The notes under the pieces were generated by a model that had not been told where the DNA came from, made no database searches, and saw nothing but the letters and a program-made list of their open reading frames with translations. A stretch of 64,000 nt of DNA from JANNWF01 sp052390415 (GTDB taxonomy: Bacteria > Pseudomonadota > Gammaproteobacteria > Xanthomonadales > Xanthomonadaceae), in contig JBQTGY010000065.1 in assembly GCA_052390415.1 (NCBI GenBank), forward strand, positions 7,166 through 71,165. The letters run 5' to 3'. Below are positions 36,483-45,865 of the stretch, piece after piece. The stretch's first letter is position 1, and each line of letters begins with the position of its first letter. The position numbers and the translations under genes were made by a program.

Positions 36483-36593
36483 GGCTTTGCAAACGTTGAA
36501 GTGCGAGCAGGATACGTCAGCACCGCAGCCGTGCTGCACCGCGGCATTTTGAGGCACACTCGCGAGCCCGCCCCATCTGCTGGTCGCAAAGCC

Positions 36594-39056
36594 GTGTCCA
36601 AGCCCATCACCATCGCCCACAAATTCGGTGGCTCCAGCCTCGCCGACGCCGCCCGCATTGCGCATGTCGCCGACGTGCTCGCTGCGCGCGACGATGCCGT
36701 TCAGATCACCGTGGTGTCGGCGATGCAAGGCATGACCGATGCGCTGATCGGATTGGCCCGCACCGCCAGCCGCGACACGGATGCGGCGAATCTTGAGCAG
36801 CACCTGGTGGTGACCAAACATCGCAAGACCGCGCTGGCCTTGTTGGGCGACGAAGCGGCGGCGGCACTGATTCCACTGGAGCGCGACTGGGATGATCTGG
36901 GTGCGCTGCTGCGCGCGGTGCGCTTGCTCGGTCATCCGGCGGCCGACCTGCTCGACTACGTGCAAGGCTTGGGCGAAGTGTGGTCGGCGCAATTGTTGGC
37001 CGCCTTCTTGCGCGTCCGCGGTGAAGACGCGATCTGGTTGGACGCGCGTGAAGTGCTGGTGATCGCACACAACAGTCTGGGCGCAGTCGTGGATTGGGAA
37101 ATCAGTGCGCGCAACCTGGTCGCGTGGCGCGACTTGCATCCGCAGAAGCGGATCATCGTCACCGGTTTTGTGGCACGCACGGCGGACGGTCGACCGACCA
37201 CGCTGGGGCGCAATGGCAGCGACTATTCCGGCGCGATTTTCGCGCGCCTGTTCGCTGCGGCTGAGCTGCACATCTGGACCGATGTCGATGGTGTGCTCAG
37301 CGCCGATCCACGCTTGGTGCCCGACGCGGTGCTGCTGCCGCGCATGAGTTATGACGAAGCCTTCGAGTTGGCCTATTTCGGCGCCAAGGTGGTGCATCCG
37401 GGCACCATGAGTCCGCTGCTGGCGGCGGGCATTCCGGTGTGGGTGCGCAATACCTTCAAGCCGGATTTGCCAGGCACCCGCATCGGTCCCGAGCACGATG
37501 CCGAGGCGCGACCGGTCAAGGGTCTGACCATTGCCGCCGAGATGGCGCTGGTGGAAGTGGAAGGCACCGGCATGATCGGCGTGCCCGGCACCGCGGAGCG
37601 TGTATTCGGCGCGCTGCGCGAGGCCGACATTTCAGTGGTGATGATCGCGCAGGCAAGTTCCGAACATTCGATTTGCTGCGCGGTGCGCGGCAGCGATGCC
37701 GAGCGCGCGGTGCGCGTACTGCGGGCTGTGTTCGCCCGCGAATTGGCGTCAGGCATGTTGCAGGCCATCGAGGCGGTCAACGATATCGCCGTGCTGGCGG
37801 CCGTGGGCGACGGCATGGCCGGCCATCCGGGCGTAGCCGCGCAGTTGTTCACTGGCCTCGCACGTGCCGAAGTCAACGTGCGCGCGATTGCGCAGGGTGG
37901 CAGCGAGCGCAATATCTCGGTTGCCATCAATGCGGTGGATGCCACCCGCGCCCTGCGTGCGGTCCACGCGGGTTTCTGGCTGTCGCCACAAACGCTGTCG
38001 ATTGGCTTGATTGGACCGGGTCAGGTCGGCGCCGTGCTGCTCGATCAGTTGGCCGCGGCGGCAGACCGTTTGCGCGAGGATTCGCAGCTGGATCTGCGCC
38101 TGCGCGGCATCGCCGGTTCCACGCGCATGAGCATTGCCGAGCGACGCATGGATTGGCCGCATTGGCGTGCTGAGTTTGTCGAGGCCGGCATGCCGCTGGA
38201 TCTCGACGCGTTCGCCCAGCACATCCGCGCCCCGCATTTGCCACACGCGATGATCATCGACTGCAGCGCCAGCGCCGCCGTCGCCGCGCACTACGCCGAC
38301 TGGTTGGCGGCGGGCATCCATATCGTCACGCCCAACAAGCAGGCCGGCAGCGCGCCGCTGGCGCAGTACGACGCGACGCGTGCCGCCGCCAAACGCGGCC
38401 ATTGGCGCTACGAAGCCACCGTTGGTGCAGGATTGCCGGTGATCTCGACCCTGCGTGACCTGCTCGATACCGGCGACGAATTGATCGCGGTCGAGGGCAT
38501 TTTTTCCGGCACCTTGAGTTACCTGTTCAACAATTTCGACGGCATCAAGCCATTCTCCGAGCTGGTGCTGGAAGCGCGCGCAGCGGGTTATACCGAACCC
38601 GATCCGCGCGACGATCTTTCCGGCACCGATGTGGCTCGCAAGCTGGTGATTCTGGCGCGTGAAGCGGGGCGGCGGATCGAGCTGGGCGATGTGGCGCTGG
38701 AGGGCTTGGTGCCACCGGCGTTGACGGCCTTGAGTCGCGAGCAGTTTCTCGCCCGTGCCAGCGAACTCGACGCGCCCCTCGCTGAGCGAATCAATGCGGC
38801 GCGCAGTCGTGGCCGCGTGTTGCGCTTCGTTGCGCGCCTGGACGAAAGCGGCGCCAGCGTCGGTTTGGTCGAGCTGCCACCCGATCACGCCTTCGCGCAT
38901 CTGCGACCCACGGACAACGTGGTCCAGTTCACCACCGCGCGCTATCGCAACAATCCGCTGGTGGTACAAGGTCCCGGCGCCGGCCCCGATGTCACGGCTG
39001 CCGGCGTATTTGCCGACCTGTTGCGTGTGGCCGCCGCGTTGGGCGCGCGTTTGTGA
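36594..39056 (+). CDS. thrA: bifunctional aspartate kinase / homoserine dehydrogenase ThrA
   Basis: An 820-residue fusion, the same length as E. coli ThrA. The kinase part begins with KFGGSS (10-15) and runs to about 290, ACT regulatory domains occupy about 310-460, and the dehydrogenase begins with the NADP motif GLIGPGQVG near 468. It catalyses the first and third steps of threonine, isoleucine and methionine synthesis from aspartate. The start is GTG at 36594, without a strong ribosome binding site. No Thr/Ile-rich attenuator peptide is visible in the short upstream gap. Confidence 0.95.
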   Translation: MSKPITIAHKFGGSSLADAARIAHVADVLAARDDAVQITVVSAMQGMTDALIGLARTASRDTDAANLEQHLVVTKHRKTALALLGDEAAAALIPLERDWDDLGALLRAVRLLGHPAADLLDYVQGLGEVWSAQLLAAFLRVRGEDAIWLDAREVLVIAHNSLGAVVDWEISARNLVAWRDLHPQKRIIVTGFVARTADGRPTTLGRNGSDYSGAIFARLFAAAELHIWTDVDGVLSADPRLVPDAVLLPRMSYDEAFELAYFGAKVVHPGTMSPLLAAGIPVWVRNTFKPDLPGTRIGPEHDAEARPVKGLTIAAEMALVEVEGTGMIGVPGTAERVFGALREADISVVMIAQASSEHSICCAVRGSDAERAVRVLRAVFARELASGMLQAIEAVNDIAVLAAVGDGMAGHPGVAAQLFTGLARAEVNVRAIAQGGSERNISVAINAVDATRALRAVHAGFWLSPQTLSIGLIGPGQVGAVLLDQLAAAADRLREDSQLDLRLRGIAGSTRMSIAERRMDWPHWRAEFVEAGMPLDLDAFAQHIRAPHLPHAMIIDCSASAAVAAHYADWLAAGIHIVTPNKQAGSAPLAQYDATRAAAKRGHWRYEATVGAGLPVISTLRDLLDTGDELIAVEGIFSGTLSYLFNNFDGIKPFSELVLEARAAGYTEPDPRDDLSGTDVARKLVILAREAGRRIELGDVALEGLVPPALTALSREQFLARASELDAPLAERINAARSRGRVLRFVARLDESGASVGLVELPPDHAFAHLRPTDNVVQFTTARYRNNPLVVQGPGAGPDVTAAGVFADLLRVAAALGARL

Positions 39057-39991
39057 TGCATCCGATTCGAGCGTCGGCGCGTGCGTTTGCGCCGGCCAGC
39101 GTCGGCAACGTCGGTGTCGGTTTCGACATCCTTGGGCATGCCTTGAATGGCGTTGGCGATCACGTCACGGTGCGCGCCATCGACGAGCCAGGCGTGCGCA
39201 TCCTCGCCATTCGTAGCAGTGAACGCGAGTTGCCGATGCTGGCAGCCGACAACACCGCCGGTGCGGCGCTGATCGCGTTGCGAGCCAAACACGCCATCGC
39301 CTGCGGATTCGAGATCGAGATCGACAAGGGCATCCCGTTTGGCTCCGGCATGGGCGGTTCGGCGGCCTCGGCGGTCGCGGCGCTGGTCGCCGCCAACGCA
39401 CTGTTTGCCGAGCCATTCGCGCTGGGTGATTTGTACGACGCGGCCCTGGATGGCGAGGCGGTGGCCAGCGGCAGCCGGCATGGCGACAACGTCGCGCCGA
39501 TGTTGCTGGGTGGCCTCGTTTTGGCCGCACCCCAAGTCGCGCCAATTCGTTTGAGCGTGCCGAGTGAGCTGCACTGCGCGCTGGTGCATCCGCATTGCGT
39601 GCTGGAAACGCGCCGCGCGCGCGCGGCCTTGGTGGGCACGTATCAGCTATCTGAATTTGTCGAACAAAGCGCGCATCTGGCCTTGTTGTTGACCGGTTGC
39701 CAGCGTGGCGATCCAGACCTGATCGGTGCTGGCTTGAGCGACGTCTTGATCGAGCCGCGCCGCGCTGCGCTGGTACCCGGGTTCGCTCAGGTCAAAGCCG
39801 CCGCCTCAGCCGCTGGCGCGCTTGGTGCGAGTATTTCCGGTGCCGGGCCCAGTGTATTTGCCTGGTGTTGGGGCAACACTTCGGCACAAACCGTTGCAGT
39901 CGCGATGCAGCAGGCCTTTGCCAGCGTCGGGCTGTTAAGCGATGCTCACGTCGGACCCGTGAATGCGCCGGCGGCGCAGGTAATCGCATGA
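39056..39991 (+). CDS. thrB: homoserine kinase ThrB
   Basis: A 311-residue GHMP kinase. The ATP-binding loop PFGSGMGGSAAS lies at about 94-105, and the C-terminal GHMP motif is in GASISGAGPSVFAW. It phosphorylates homoserine for threonine synthase. The ATG at 39056 overlaps the thrA stop by one base (TGATG); a GTG at 39053 is the alternative start. The stop overlaps thrC. Confidence 0.94.
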   Translation: MHPIRASARAFAPASVGNVGVGFDILGHALNGVGDHVTVRAIDEPGVRILAIRSSERELPMLAADNTAGAALIALRAKHAIACGFEIEIDKGIPFGSGMGGSAASAVAALVAANALFAEPFALGDLYDAALDGEAVASGSRHGDNVAPMLLGGLVLAAPQVAPIRLSVPSELHCALVHPHCVLETRRARAALVGTYQLSEFVEQSAHLALLLTGCQRGDPDLIGAGLSDVLIEPRRAALVPGFAQVKAAASAAGALGASISGAGPSVFAWCWGNTSAQTVAVAMQQAFASVGLLSDAHVGPVNAPAAQVIA

Positions 39992-41289
39992 TGTATGTCA
40001 GCACCCGCGGCGGTGGCGAACCCATCACCCTGTCGGAAGCCTTGGCCCGCGGTTTGGCTCCCGATGGCGGCTTGTATGTGCCGGCGCAGTTTCCCGAACC
40101 GCACGTCAATCTGCCGCCGCCTCGCTCCTTGCCCGACGTCGGTAACTGGCTGCTCAAGCCTTTTTTTGCCGACGATCCTTTGGAGGGCGATCTCGGATCC
40201 ATTTGTGATGAAGCCTTGTACCTGCCGGCACCGGTGGTCGAGACCAGCGATCCAAACACCTATTTGCTGGAGCTGTTCCATGGCCCCACCGCCGCCTTCA
40301 AGGACTTTGGGGCGCGTTTTCTGGCTTCGTCCTTGGCTGCGCCAAGGATGTTTGACGAGCCACCGCTGACCATCCTGGTCGCGACCTCGGGCGACACCGG
40401 TGGCGCGGTAGCCGCCGCATTCCATCTGCGGCCCACCTTCCGGGTGGTGGTGTTGTATCCCGACGGTCGCGTCTCCCCACGGCAGGCGCATCAGTTGGGC
40501 GCGTTTGGCGACAACGTGCACACCTTGCGCGTCGCCGGCAGTTTTGATGATTGCCAAGCGCTGGTGAAACTGGCTTTCGCCGACGCCGACCTGCGCCGCG
40601 AAGTGCCATTGTCTTCGGCCAACTCAATCAGTCTTGGCCGTTTGCTGCCGCAGATGACGTACTACGCGGCGGCGGCGTTGCGCTGGCAATCCATTCACGG
40701 CACGCGCGCCAATTTCGTCATTCCGACCGGCAACCTCGGCAACGCCATGGCCTGCGTCTGGGCGCGAGCGCTGGGGCTGCCCATCGGCGAGATTGTGCTG
40801 GCCACCAACAGCAATCGCTCGCTGGGGGATTTCCTCGCCACCGGCGACTATCGCCCGCGTATGGCGATCAGCACGCTGGCCAATGCGATGGACGTCGGCG
40901 CACCCAGCAATCTGGAGCGACTGCGCCACTTCATCCCGGATTTCGAGCGCCTGCAGCGGGCGGTGAGTGCCGAAGTCGTGCACGACGCCGAGATCAGCCG
41001 CGTCCTGCGCGAGACGGAGTCGCGTTACGGCCACGTAGTGTGTCCACACACGGCGACTGGTTTAGCCGTGATCGAACGTCGGCGTGCGACAGGTGACCGC
41101 CGCCCATGGATTGCCGTGGCTACCGCGCATCCAGCCAAGTTCGAGGGTGTGGTTGAACCGTTGATCGGACACCCGGTCGAGGTGCCTGAGAGTCTTGCCG
41201 AGATTCTGGCCCGGCCTGCCCATGCCATGCCGTTGGCGGCGGATTACGACGCGTTGGCGGGGGTGTTGCGGGGCTTGCCGGTGCCTTAG
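39988..41289 (+). CDS. thrC: threonine synthase ThrC
   Basis: A 433-residue PLP enzyme. The cofactor lysine is Lys105 in HGPTAAFKDFG, and ATSGDTGGAV supplies the phosphate-binding loop. It converts phosphohomoserine to threonine. The first of two tandem ATGs (39988) overlaps the thrB stop by four bases, completing a translationally coupled thrABC operon. I see no clear terminator after the stop. Confidence 0.95.
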   Translation: MMYVSTRGGGEPITLSEALARGLAPDGGLYVPAQFPEPHVNLPPPRSLPDVGNWLLKPFFADDPLEGDLGSICDEALYLPAPVVETSDPNTYLLELFHGPTAAFKDFGARFLASSLAAPRMFDEPPLTILVATSGDTGGAVAAAFHLRPTFRVVVLYPDGRVSPRQAHQLGAFGDNVHTLRVAGSFDDCQALVKLAFADADLRREVPLSSANSISLGRLLPQMTYYAAAALRWQSIHGTRANFVIPTGNLGNAMACVWARALGLPIGEIVLATNSNRSLGDFLATGDYRPRMAISTLANAMDVGAPSNLERLRHFIPDFERLQRAVSAEVVHDAEISRVLRETESRYGHVVCPHTATGLAVIERRRATGDRRPWIAVATAHPAKFEGVVEPLIGHPVEVPESLAEILARPAHAMPLAADYDALAGVLRGLPVP

Positions 41290-41834
41290 CTTCGGGCTTT
41301 CGGGTTTGGGCCGGAATCCAGCTCTTGGTCTCACTCGCTTTGTTTATGCTTTCCGCACGGTTTCGTCTGCCTCAGCGGCCGCCGAGTCACTTTTCTTTGC
41401 TTCGCCGCTTCGCCGCTTCGCCGCTTCGCCGCTTCGCCAAAGAAAAGTAACCAAAAGAAAGGCGACCCGAGCATCGCACGGCAAAGTGCGCCGTGCCCTG
41501 CGCTGCTCGCGATCCTCGGGCCGGCGTGGACTCGCACATCCATGTGATCGATCGTTCGCGGCTTTCCCCCGAGGCCCGCTGCGCTGCTCGGTGCGATAAC
41601 GGGACCCAAAGTCAACAGCAAGAGCAAGAGCGGGAACAAGAGCAACAACTACAGTCGAAGCCGAAGCCGAAGCCGCCAGGATCACGCTGCGCGCTTCTGC
41701 TCTTGCTCTGGATGGTGGGGTCGCTTAGGCCGACGAAACCGTGCAGAAGGCAAAAACAAAGCGGTGAAGCGAAAAAACCAATCGTCGGCTGTCGCCGAAA
41801 AAGCCAAATCCACCTCAAGCAAAATCAAAGAAGC
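41290..41834. other. repeat-rich intergenic region after thrC, no gene seen
   Basis: This 545-bp gap has open frames rich in Gln, Lys and Arg but none with a domain, signal peptide or good ribosome binding site. It contains the TTCGCCGC tandem array and hairpin described separately, followed by a stretch containing CATCCATGTGATCGATCG that resembles dispersed Xanthomonadales intergenic repeats, and by simple runs such as tandem AAGCCG near 41660. Confidence 0.55.
41386..41451. repeat. TTCGCCGC tandem array inside a 14-bp inverted repeat
   Basis: Four perfect copies of TTCGCCGC plus one variant copy fill 41401-41440. They are bracketed by GTCACTTTTCTTTG (41386-41399) and CAAAGAAAAGTAAC (41438-41451), which pair with one mismatch. 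The right arm continues into CAAAAGAAAGG, a sequence I associate with a widespread Xanthomonadales intergenic repeat. It may act as a 3'-end structure for thrABC. Confidence 0.75.
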
Positions 41835-42281
41835 CTAAGCCCTCCGCACCCACCAAAACACCCATCCACCCAACGCCCCACTGGCGACCAGCAAGCTCAT
41901 CCCCCACGCAGTCCGCGCGGCTGCAACCGCGGTCAGTCCCAGCGTTGCGCGCATGGCCAGGAGCGCGGTCAGGATGGCGATTGCGCCTGCCAATACAAAC
42001 CAGAAAAACCGCCAATCTGGCCGCCAGCGGCTCAGACCGGCGGCGACTGGAAACGCGATGACAAATCCGCCGGCAACGATCGCTGCCCACGTGGGCGCAA
42101 AGCCAAGCAAATCCGCGCAGGTGGTCTGCCAGCGTGTGTTGGCTGAGATGGTTACGCCCAGCGCGGCGAGCGCGTTCAAATTGAGCTGGCTTTGCAGAAT
42201 CGAGCCCATCGCTGCTGTCGCGACAACCGCCGCCAGCAAGGCTAGAAGCCCGTTGAGAAATCCGGCGCGAGAGAAAGTCAT
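41835..42281 (-). CDS. small four-helix membrane protein, unknown function
   Basis: A 148-residue hydrophobic protein with about four transmembrane helices (near 8-30, 60-82, 92-110 and 122-144) and a terminal RRA. I do not recognise a family. Codon pattern and hydrophobic periodicity support it as a real gene. It is convergent with thrC and divergent from the acetyl-CoA hydrolase-type gene. Confidence 0.6.
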   Translation of the reverse strand: MTFSRAGFLNGLLALLAAVVATAAMGSILQSQLNLNALAALGVTISANTRWQTTCADLLGFAPTWAAIVAGGFVIAFPVAAGLSRWRPDWRFFWFVLAGAIAILTALLAMRATLGLTAVAAARTAWGMSLLVASGALGGWVFWWVRRA

Positions 42282-42387
42282 TGCCTATCCTGCCGCAGCA
42301 GCGATGACTCGCGCCAGCGCCATCGATGGCGTGATTGGCCTTTTGGCCGCTTTCGTTTCCGCACTCTGAACGGTAAGGTCTCAGCTC

Positions 42388-44337
42388 ATGGCAAACCCGC
42401 TCGCATTCGACAGTCACGACGCCGCCGTCGACTATGTGTTCCAGCGACTCGGCGACACCATCGTGCTCGCCGCACCACTCGGCCTGGGTAAGCCGCATCG
42501 TTTGTTGAACGCGCTGTATCGCCGCGTGGCGGCTGACCCGAAGCGTTCGCTGCGGGTCTCCACTGCCTTGTCGTTGACGCCACCGCCGCTGGGTTCCGGA
42601 CTGCAGCGACGCTTCTTGTTGCCCTTCGTCGAGCGCCACTTCGGCGCGGACTTCGAGGCCCTGGACTGGACACTCGCACAACGCGACAACGGATTGCCAA
42701 AGAACATCCGTGTCGAGGAGTTCTACCTGCAATCCGGTGCGTTGCTGCACTCGAGTCAGGCGCAGCAGAGCTACACCAGCATCAACTACACCCACGTGGC
42801 GCGGGCGATGGCCAGTCGCGGCGTGAACCTCATTGTGCAACGGGTGGCGCGGGATTCGGTCAGCGGCGAATTCTCGTTGAGCTGCAATCCCGACCTGACA
42901 CTCGACCTGCTCGATGAGATGGCCCGCCGCGGTTTACCCCGGCCGCTGTTGCTTGCGGAGGTACATCCCGACCTGCCCTTCATGGGTGGCGATGCAGTGG
43001 TTGATGCCGAGTTGTTCGACGCCGTTGTGCGCCTGCCGGGCAAGTCCGAGCCATTGTTCGCGCTGCCGCGACAGCCTGTCAGTGATGCCGAGTTTGCGAT
43101 CGGTCTGTATGCCAGTACCCTGGTGCGCGATGGCGGTACCTTGCAAATCGGTATTGGCGCACTGTCAGACGCGTTGTCGCATGCGTTGCGTTTGCGGCAT
43201 TGCCGCAATAGTGAGTATCGCGGGCTGATCGAGGTTGTCGCTCCACGGATCCATGAGTCGGCCTTGCATTGCGGCTGGGGCGGTCTGAGCGAGTTCGGCG
43301 AGGGCTTGTTCGGCGCCAGTGAGATGATCACCGACGGCTTCATGCACCTCGTCGAATGCGGCGTGATCAAGCGCCGAGTATTGGCTGATGTCGCCCTGAT
43401 GCAGCGGCTGTTTGATGGCAGTGCGACGGAAAGTGATCGCGCGCGTTTGCAGCGCGATGGTCAATATCTGCATGCCGCCTTCTTTCTCGGTTCGCCTGAT
43501 TTCTATCGCTGGCTGCGCGAACTGCCGCGTGCAAGCCGATCGGCGATCGGGATGACCCGAGTCTCCAACATCAATCAACTGTATGGCGGGCGCGAGAGCA
43601 TTGATCGCCTGCAACGCCGCGACGCGCGCTTCTTCAACACCTGCATGATGACCACCTTGTTGGGTGCCGCCGTTTCCGATGGCCTGGAAGACGGCCGCGT
43701 TGTCTCCGGTGTCGGTGGCCAATACAACTTCGTGGCGATGGCGCATGCCTTGGAGGAAGGGCGCTCGGTGCTGATGTTCCGGGCCAGTCGCGAAGCACAT
43801 GGTCGGGCCAGTTCCAGCGTGTTGTGGAATTACGGCCACATCACCATTCCGCGCCACCTGCGCGACATCGTGATCAGCGAATACGGCATTGCTGACCTGC
43901 GCGATCAGTCCGACGAAGATTGCATCAAGGCGATGCTGGCGATCAGTGATGCCCGCTTCATCGATGCGCTTGCCAACACGGCCAAACAGGCGGGCAAGTT
44001 GGCGGCGGATTTCCAGATTCCCGAGGCCTGGCGGGAGCACACGCCCGACCGGCTGCTGAGCCGCCTGCGCCCGTATCGACAGATGGGCTTGCTGCCGGAC
44101 TATCCGCTGGGCAGTGATTTCAGCGAAGTCGAGCAACGGCTGCTGCGCGCGCTGGCCTGGTTACGCGTGCATACCGGCAGCCCATTGGCGCGACTGACCT
44201 TGATCGCCAAAGCGCTGAGTTCACGCGGCGCAACCGACCATGAAGCGCTGAGCCGCATGACGTTGGCTGCGCCCAGCGGAGTTCGAGAAAGCATTGCCGC
44301 CAAACTGCTGGCGCTGGCGCTGCGGCGGACGGCTTGA
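42388..44337 (+). CDS. acetyl-CoA hydrolase/transferase family protein
   Basis: A 649-residue protein related to 4-hydroxybutyrate CoA-transferases and acetyl-CoA hydrolases. The segment VSGVGGQYNFVAMA, followed by the later SSSVLWNYGHITIPRHL and ISEYGIADLRDQSDED, matches the C-terminal catalytic domain. The protein is longer than the usual 430-500 residues; the extra C-terminal part after about 560 is of unknown role. It probably transfers CoA between short acyl groups. Transcribed alone. Confidence 0.82.
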   Translation: MANPLAFDSHDAAVDYVFQRLGDTIVLAAPLGLGKPHRLLNALYRRVAADPKRSLRVSTALSLTPPPLGSGLQRRFLLPFVERHFGADFEALDWTLAQRDNGLPKNIRVEEFYLQSGALLHSSQAQQSYTSINYTHVARAMASRGVNLIVQRVARDSVSGEFSLSCNPDLTLDLLDEMARRGLPRPLLLAEVHPDLPFMGGDAVVDAELFDAVVRLPGKSEPLFALPRQPVSDAEFAIGLYASTLVRDGGTLQIGIGALSDALSHALRLRHCRNSEYRGLIEVVAPRIHESALHCGWGGLSEFGEGLFGASEMITDGFMHLVECGVIKRRVLADVALMQRLFDGSATESDRARLQRDGQYLHAAFFLGSPDFYRWLRELPRASRSAIGMTRVSNINQLYGGRESIDRLQRRDARFFNTCMMTTLLGAAVSDGLEDGRVVSGVGGQYNFVAMAHALEEGRSVLMFRASREAHGRASSSVLWNYGHITIPRHLRDIVISEYGIADLRDQSDEDCIKAMLAISDARFIDALANTAKQAGKLAADFQIPEAWREHTPDRLLSRLRPYRQMGLLPDYPLGSDFSEVEQRLLRALAWLRVHTGSPLARLTLIAKALSSRGATDHEALSRMTLAAPSGVRESIAAKLLALALRRTA

Positions 44338-44379
44338 AGCGAATTGCCTCGTAATTTCTCCAACTTAAACGGATTGCGC

Positions 44380-45498
44380 ATGCACCTGAACGTGCCTAGG
44401 ACCCTGCTCACCGCCTGGTTGTTGTCCCTGACTGTGACGGCATGTGCGCAAACCCACACCGCCCCGCAGACGTTGGCAAGCGGCTTGAATCACCCTTGGT
44501 CGTTGGCGCTACTGCCCGACGGTCGCATCCTCATCAGCGAGCGCGCCGGTCATTTGCGGCTGCTTGAAAACGGCGAGCTGCGCGCCGAGCCGCTGACGGG
44601 TTTGCCACCGATCCATGTTCGCGGTCAGGCCGGCCTGTTCGACCTGTTGCCAGCCAAGGACTTTGCCAGCAGCGGTTGGCTGTATTTCAGTTATGCGCAC
44701 GGCAACGCCGGAGCCAGCACCACTCGGGTGGCACGCGCCAAGTTGATCGACAACGCACTGACCGACCTGGAAGTGCTGTTCACTGCGCAGGCATCGCGCA
44801 ATACATCGGCGCACTACGGCGGCCGTTTGGGCTGGATGGCCGATGGCAGCTTGTTGCTGACCCTGGGCGATGGTTTCGACAGTCGCGAGCGCGCGCAAGC
44901 GCTGGATGATCACTTCGGCAAAATCGTCCGCATCAACGCCGACGGCAGCGTGCCCAAGGACAACCCCTTCGTCGGCCAAGCCGATGTGCGGCCAGAAATC
45001 TACAGCTACGGCCATCGCAATGTGCAAGGGTTGGCCGTGATCACCGCCGCCGATGGCAGCGAGCAGGTTTATGCGCATGAACATGGACCGCGCGGTGGCG
45101 ACGAGTTGAATCGGATCCAACCCGGCAAGAACTACGGCTGGCCGCTGGCGACCTTCGGGATCGATTACAGCGGCGCGCAAATCAGTCCGTTTACTGAGCT
45201 GGCAAACACCCAGCCACCGTTGTTGTACTGGACGCCCAGCATCGCCCCCGCCGGACTCGCGTACTACGACGACGCTCGCTTTCCCGCGTGGCAAGGCAGT
45301 TTTTTTGTCGCCGCATTGGCCGAACGTTGCCTGCGGCAGGTGCGGTTGAAGCCTGATGGCAGCAATGAACAGATCCAATTGCTGGATGAACTCGGCGAGC
45401 GCTTGCGTGACGTGCGGGTGGGCCCAGAGGGTGCGTTGTACGTGCTGACTGACAGCGACAACGGCCGCCTGCTGCGCTTGGCACCACCTGGCGAGTAG
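44380..45498 (+). CDS. PQQ-dependent soluble sugar dehydrogenase family lipoprotein (YliI/Asd-like)
   Basis: A 372-residue six-bladed beta-propeller protein. It begins with a lipoprotein signal, with the lipobox Cys at about 22 (VTAC). Propeller and cofactor-site segments include GLNHPWSLALLPDGRILISE, LLLTLGDGFDSR, YGHRNVQGLA and EHGPRGGDELN. Family members oxidise aldose sugars with PQQ in the periplasm. GGA lies nine bases before the ATG at 44380. No pqq genes are in the window. Confidence 0.87.
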   Translation: MHLNVPRTLLTAWLLSLTVTACAQTHTAPQTLASGLNHPWSLALLPDGRILISERAGHLRLLENGELRAEPLTGLPPIHVRGQAGLFDLLPAKDFASSGWLYFSYAHGNAGASTTRVARAKLIDNALTDLEVLFTAQASRNTSAHYGGRLGWMADGSLLLTLGDGFDSRERAQALDDHFGKIVRINADGSVPKDNPFVGQADVRPEIYSYGHRNVQGLAVITAADGSEQVYAHEHGPRGGDELNRIQPGKNYGWPLATFGIDYSGAQISPFTELANTQPPLLYWTPSIAPAGLAYYDDARFPAWQGSFFVAALAERCLRQVRLKPDGSNEQIQLLDELGERLRDVRVGPEGALYVLTDSDNGRLLRLAPPGE

Positions 45499-45525
45499 GC
45501 AATCGAGCGAGTGCGTCGCGGTTAG

Positions 45526-45556
45526 CCCGGATGCAGGCCGAAGGCCGCAATCCGGG
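45526..45556. repeat. REP-like hairpin downstream of the sugar dehydrogenase gene
   Basis: CCCGGAT (45526-45532) pairs with ATCCGGG (45550-45556), and the interior GGCC-GAA-GGCC adds a second stem. It resembles dispersed REP-type elements of gammaproteobacteria. It lies in the 367-bp gap before glnA, upstream of the NtrC-like sites. Confidence 0.6.
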
Positions 45557-45660
45557 GCTCTGGACAGTGGCCCTCAGCATCCAGCCGCCAAGCCATCGCA
45601 CCACTCCTGGTCTCCCGGATGTCGCTGATGCTGCATTCGCTACGTGCAGCGCACCGACAT

Positions 45661-45700
45661 TGCGCCATTTGCGTGCACATCCAATTACCATTGTGGTGCA
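45661..45700 (+). promoter_or_regulatory. two candidate NtrC binding sites upstream of glnA
   Basis: TGCGCC-N5-CGTGCA at 45661-45677 matches the NtrC consensus TGCACC-N5-GGTGCA at 10 of 12 positions. ATTACC-N5-GGTGCA at 45684-45700 matches at 9 of 12. Their tandem placement about 95-130 bases upstream of the sigma-54 promoter is the normal enhancer distance. Binding is inferred from consensus. Confidence 0.7.
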
Positions 45701-45792
45701 AATGCGATGAGAGTTTCACTTCAATGAGGCATTTGAAGTCGGCCTTCAAAATAAATTGATGTATCTTCAATGGCTTGCCCACAGCACCCGAT

Positions 45793-45807
45793 TGGCACGC
45801 TGCTTGC
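45793..45807 (+). promoter_or_regulatory. sigma-54 (-24/-12) promoter of glnA
   Basis: TGGCAC-N5-TTGC is a perfect match to the RpoN consensus, with GG and GC at the proper spacing. Transcription would start near 45819, about 47 bases before the GTG of glnA. Nitrogen-regulated expression of glnA is well established in gammaproteobacteria. Confidence 0.88.
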
Positions 45808-45865
45808 TGCACTGCCGCACACTGAGATCCCACCCACGCATTGTCCAACTCAACCGGAGCCACCC

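Noticed and set aside
36483..36593. Searched for a thr attenuator with a Thr/Ile-rich leader peptide
   Set aside because: The 111-bp gap has no short open frame rich in Thr or Ile codons and no terminator-like hairpin.
36036..36593. Upstream extension of the thrA frame
   Set aside because: It is the opposite strand of uppP; the GTG at 36594 gives the exact family length of 820 residues.
41401..41440. Tandem 8-bp array considered as CRISPR or VNTR gene segment
   Set aside because: Units are 8 bp and contiguous, with no spacers and no cas genes; it is a simple tandem repeat.
41493..42146. 217-codon open frame after thrC
   Set aside because: Gln/Lys/Arg/Pro-rich translation without domain or start signals, overlapping repeat sequence and the opposite-strand membrane protein gene.
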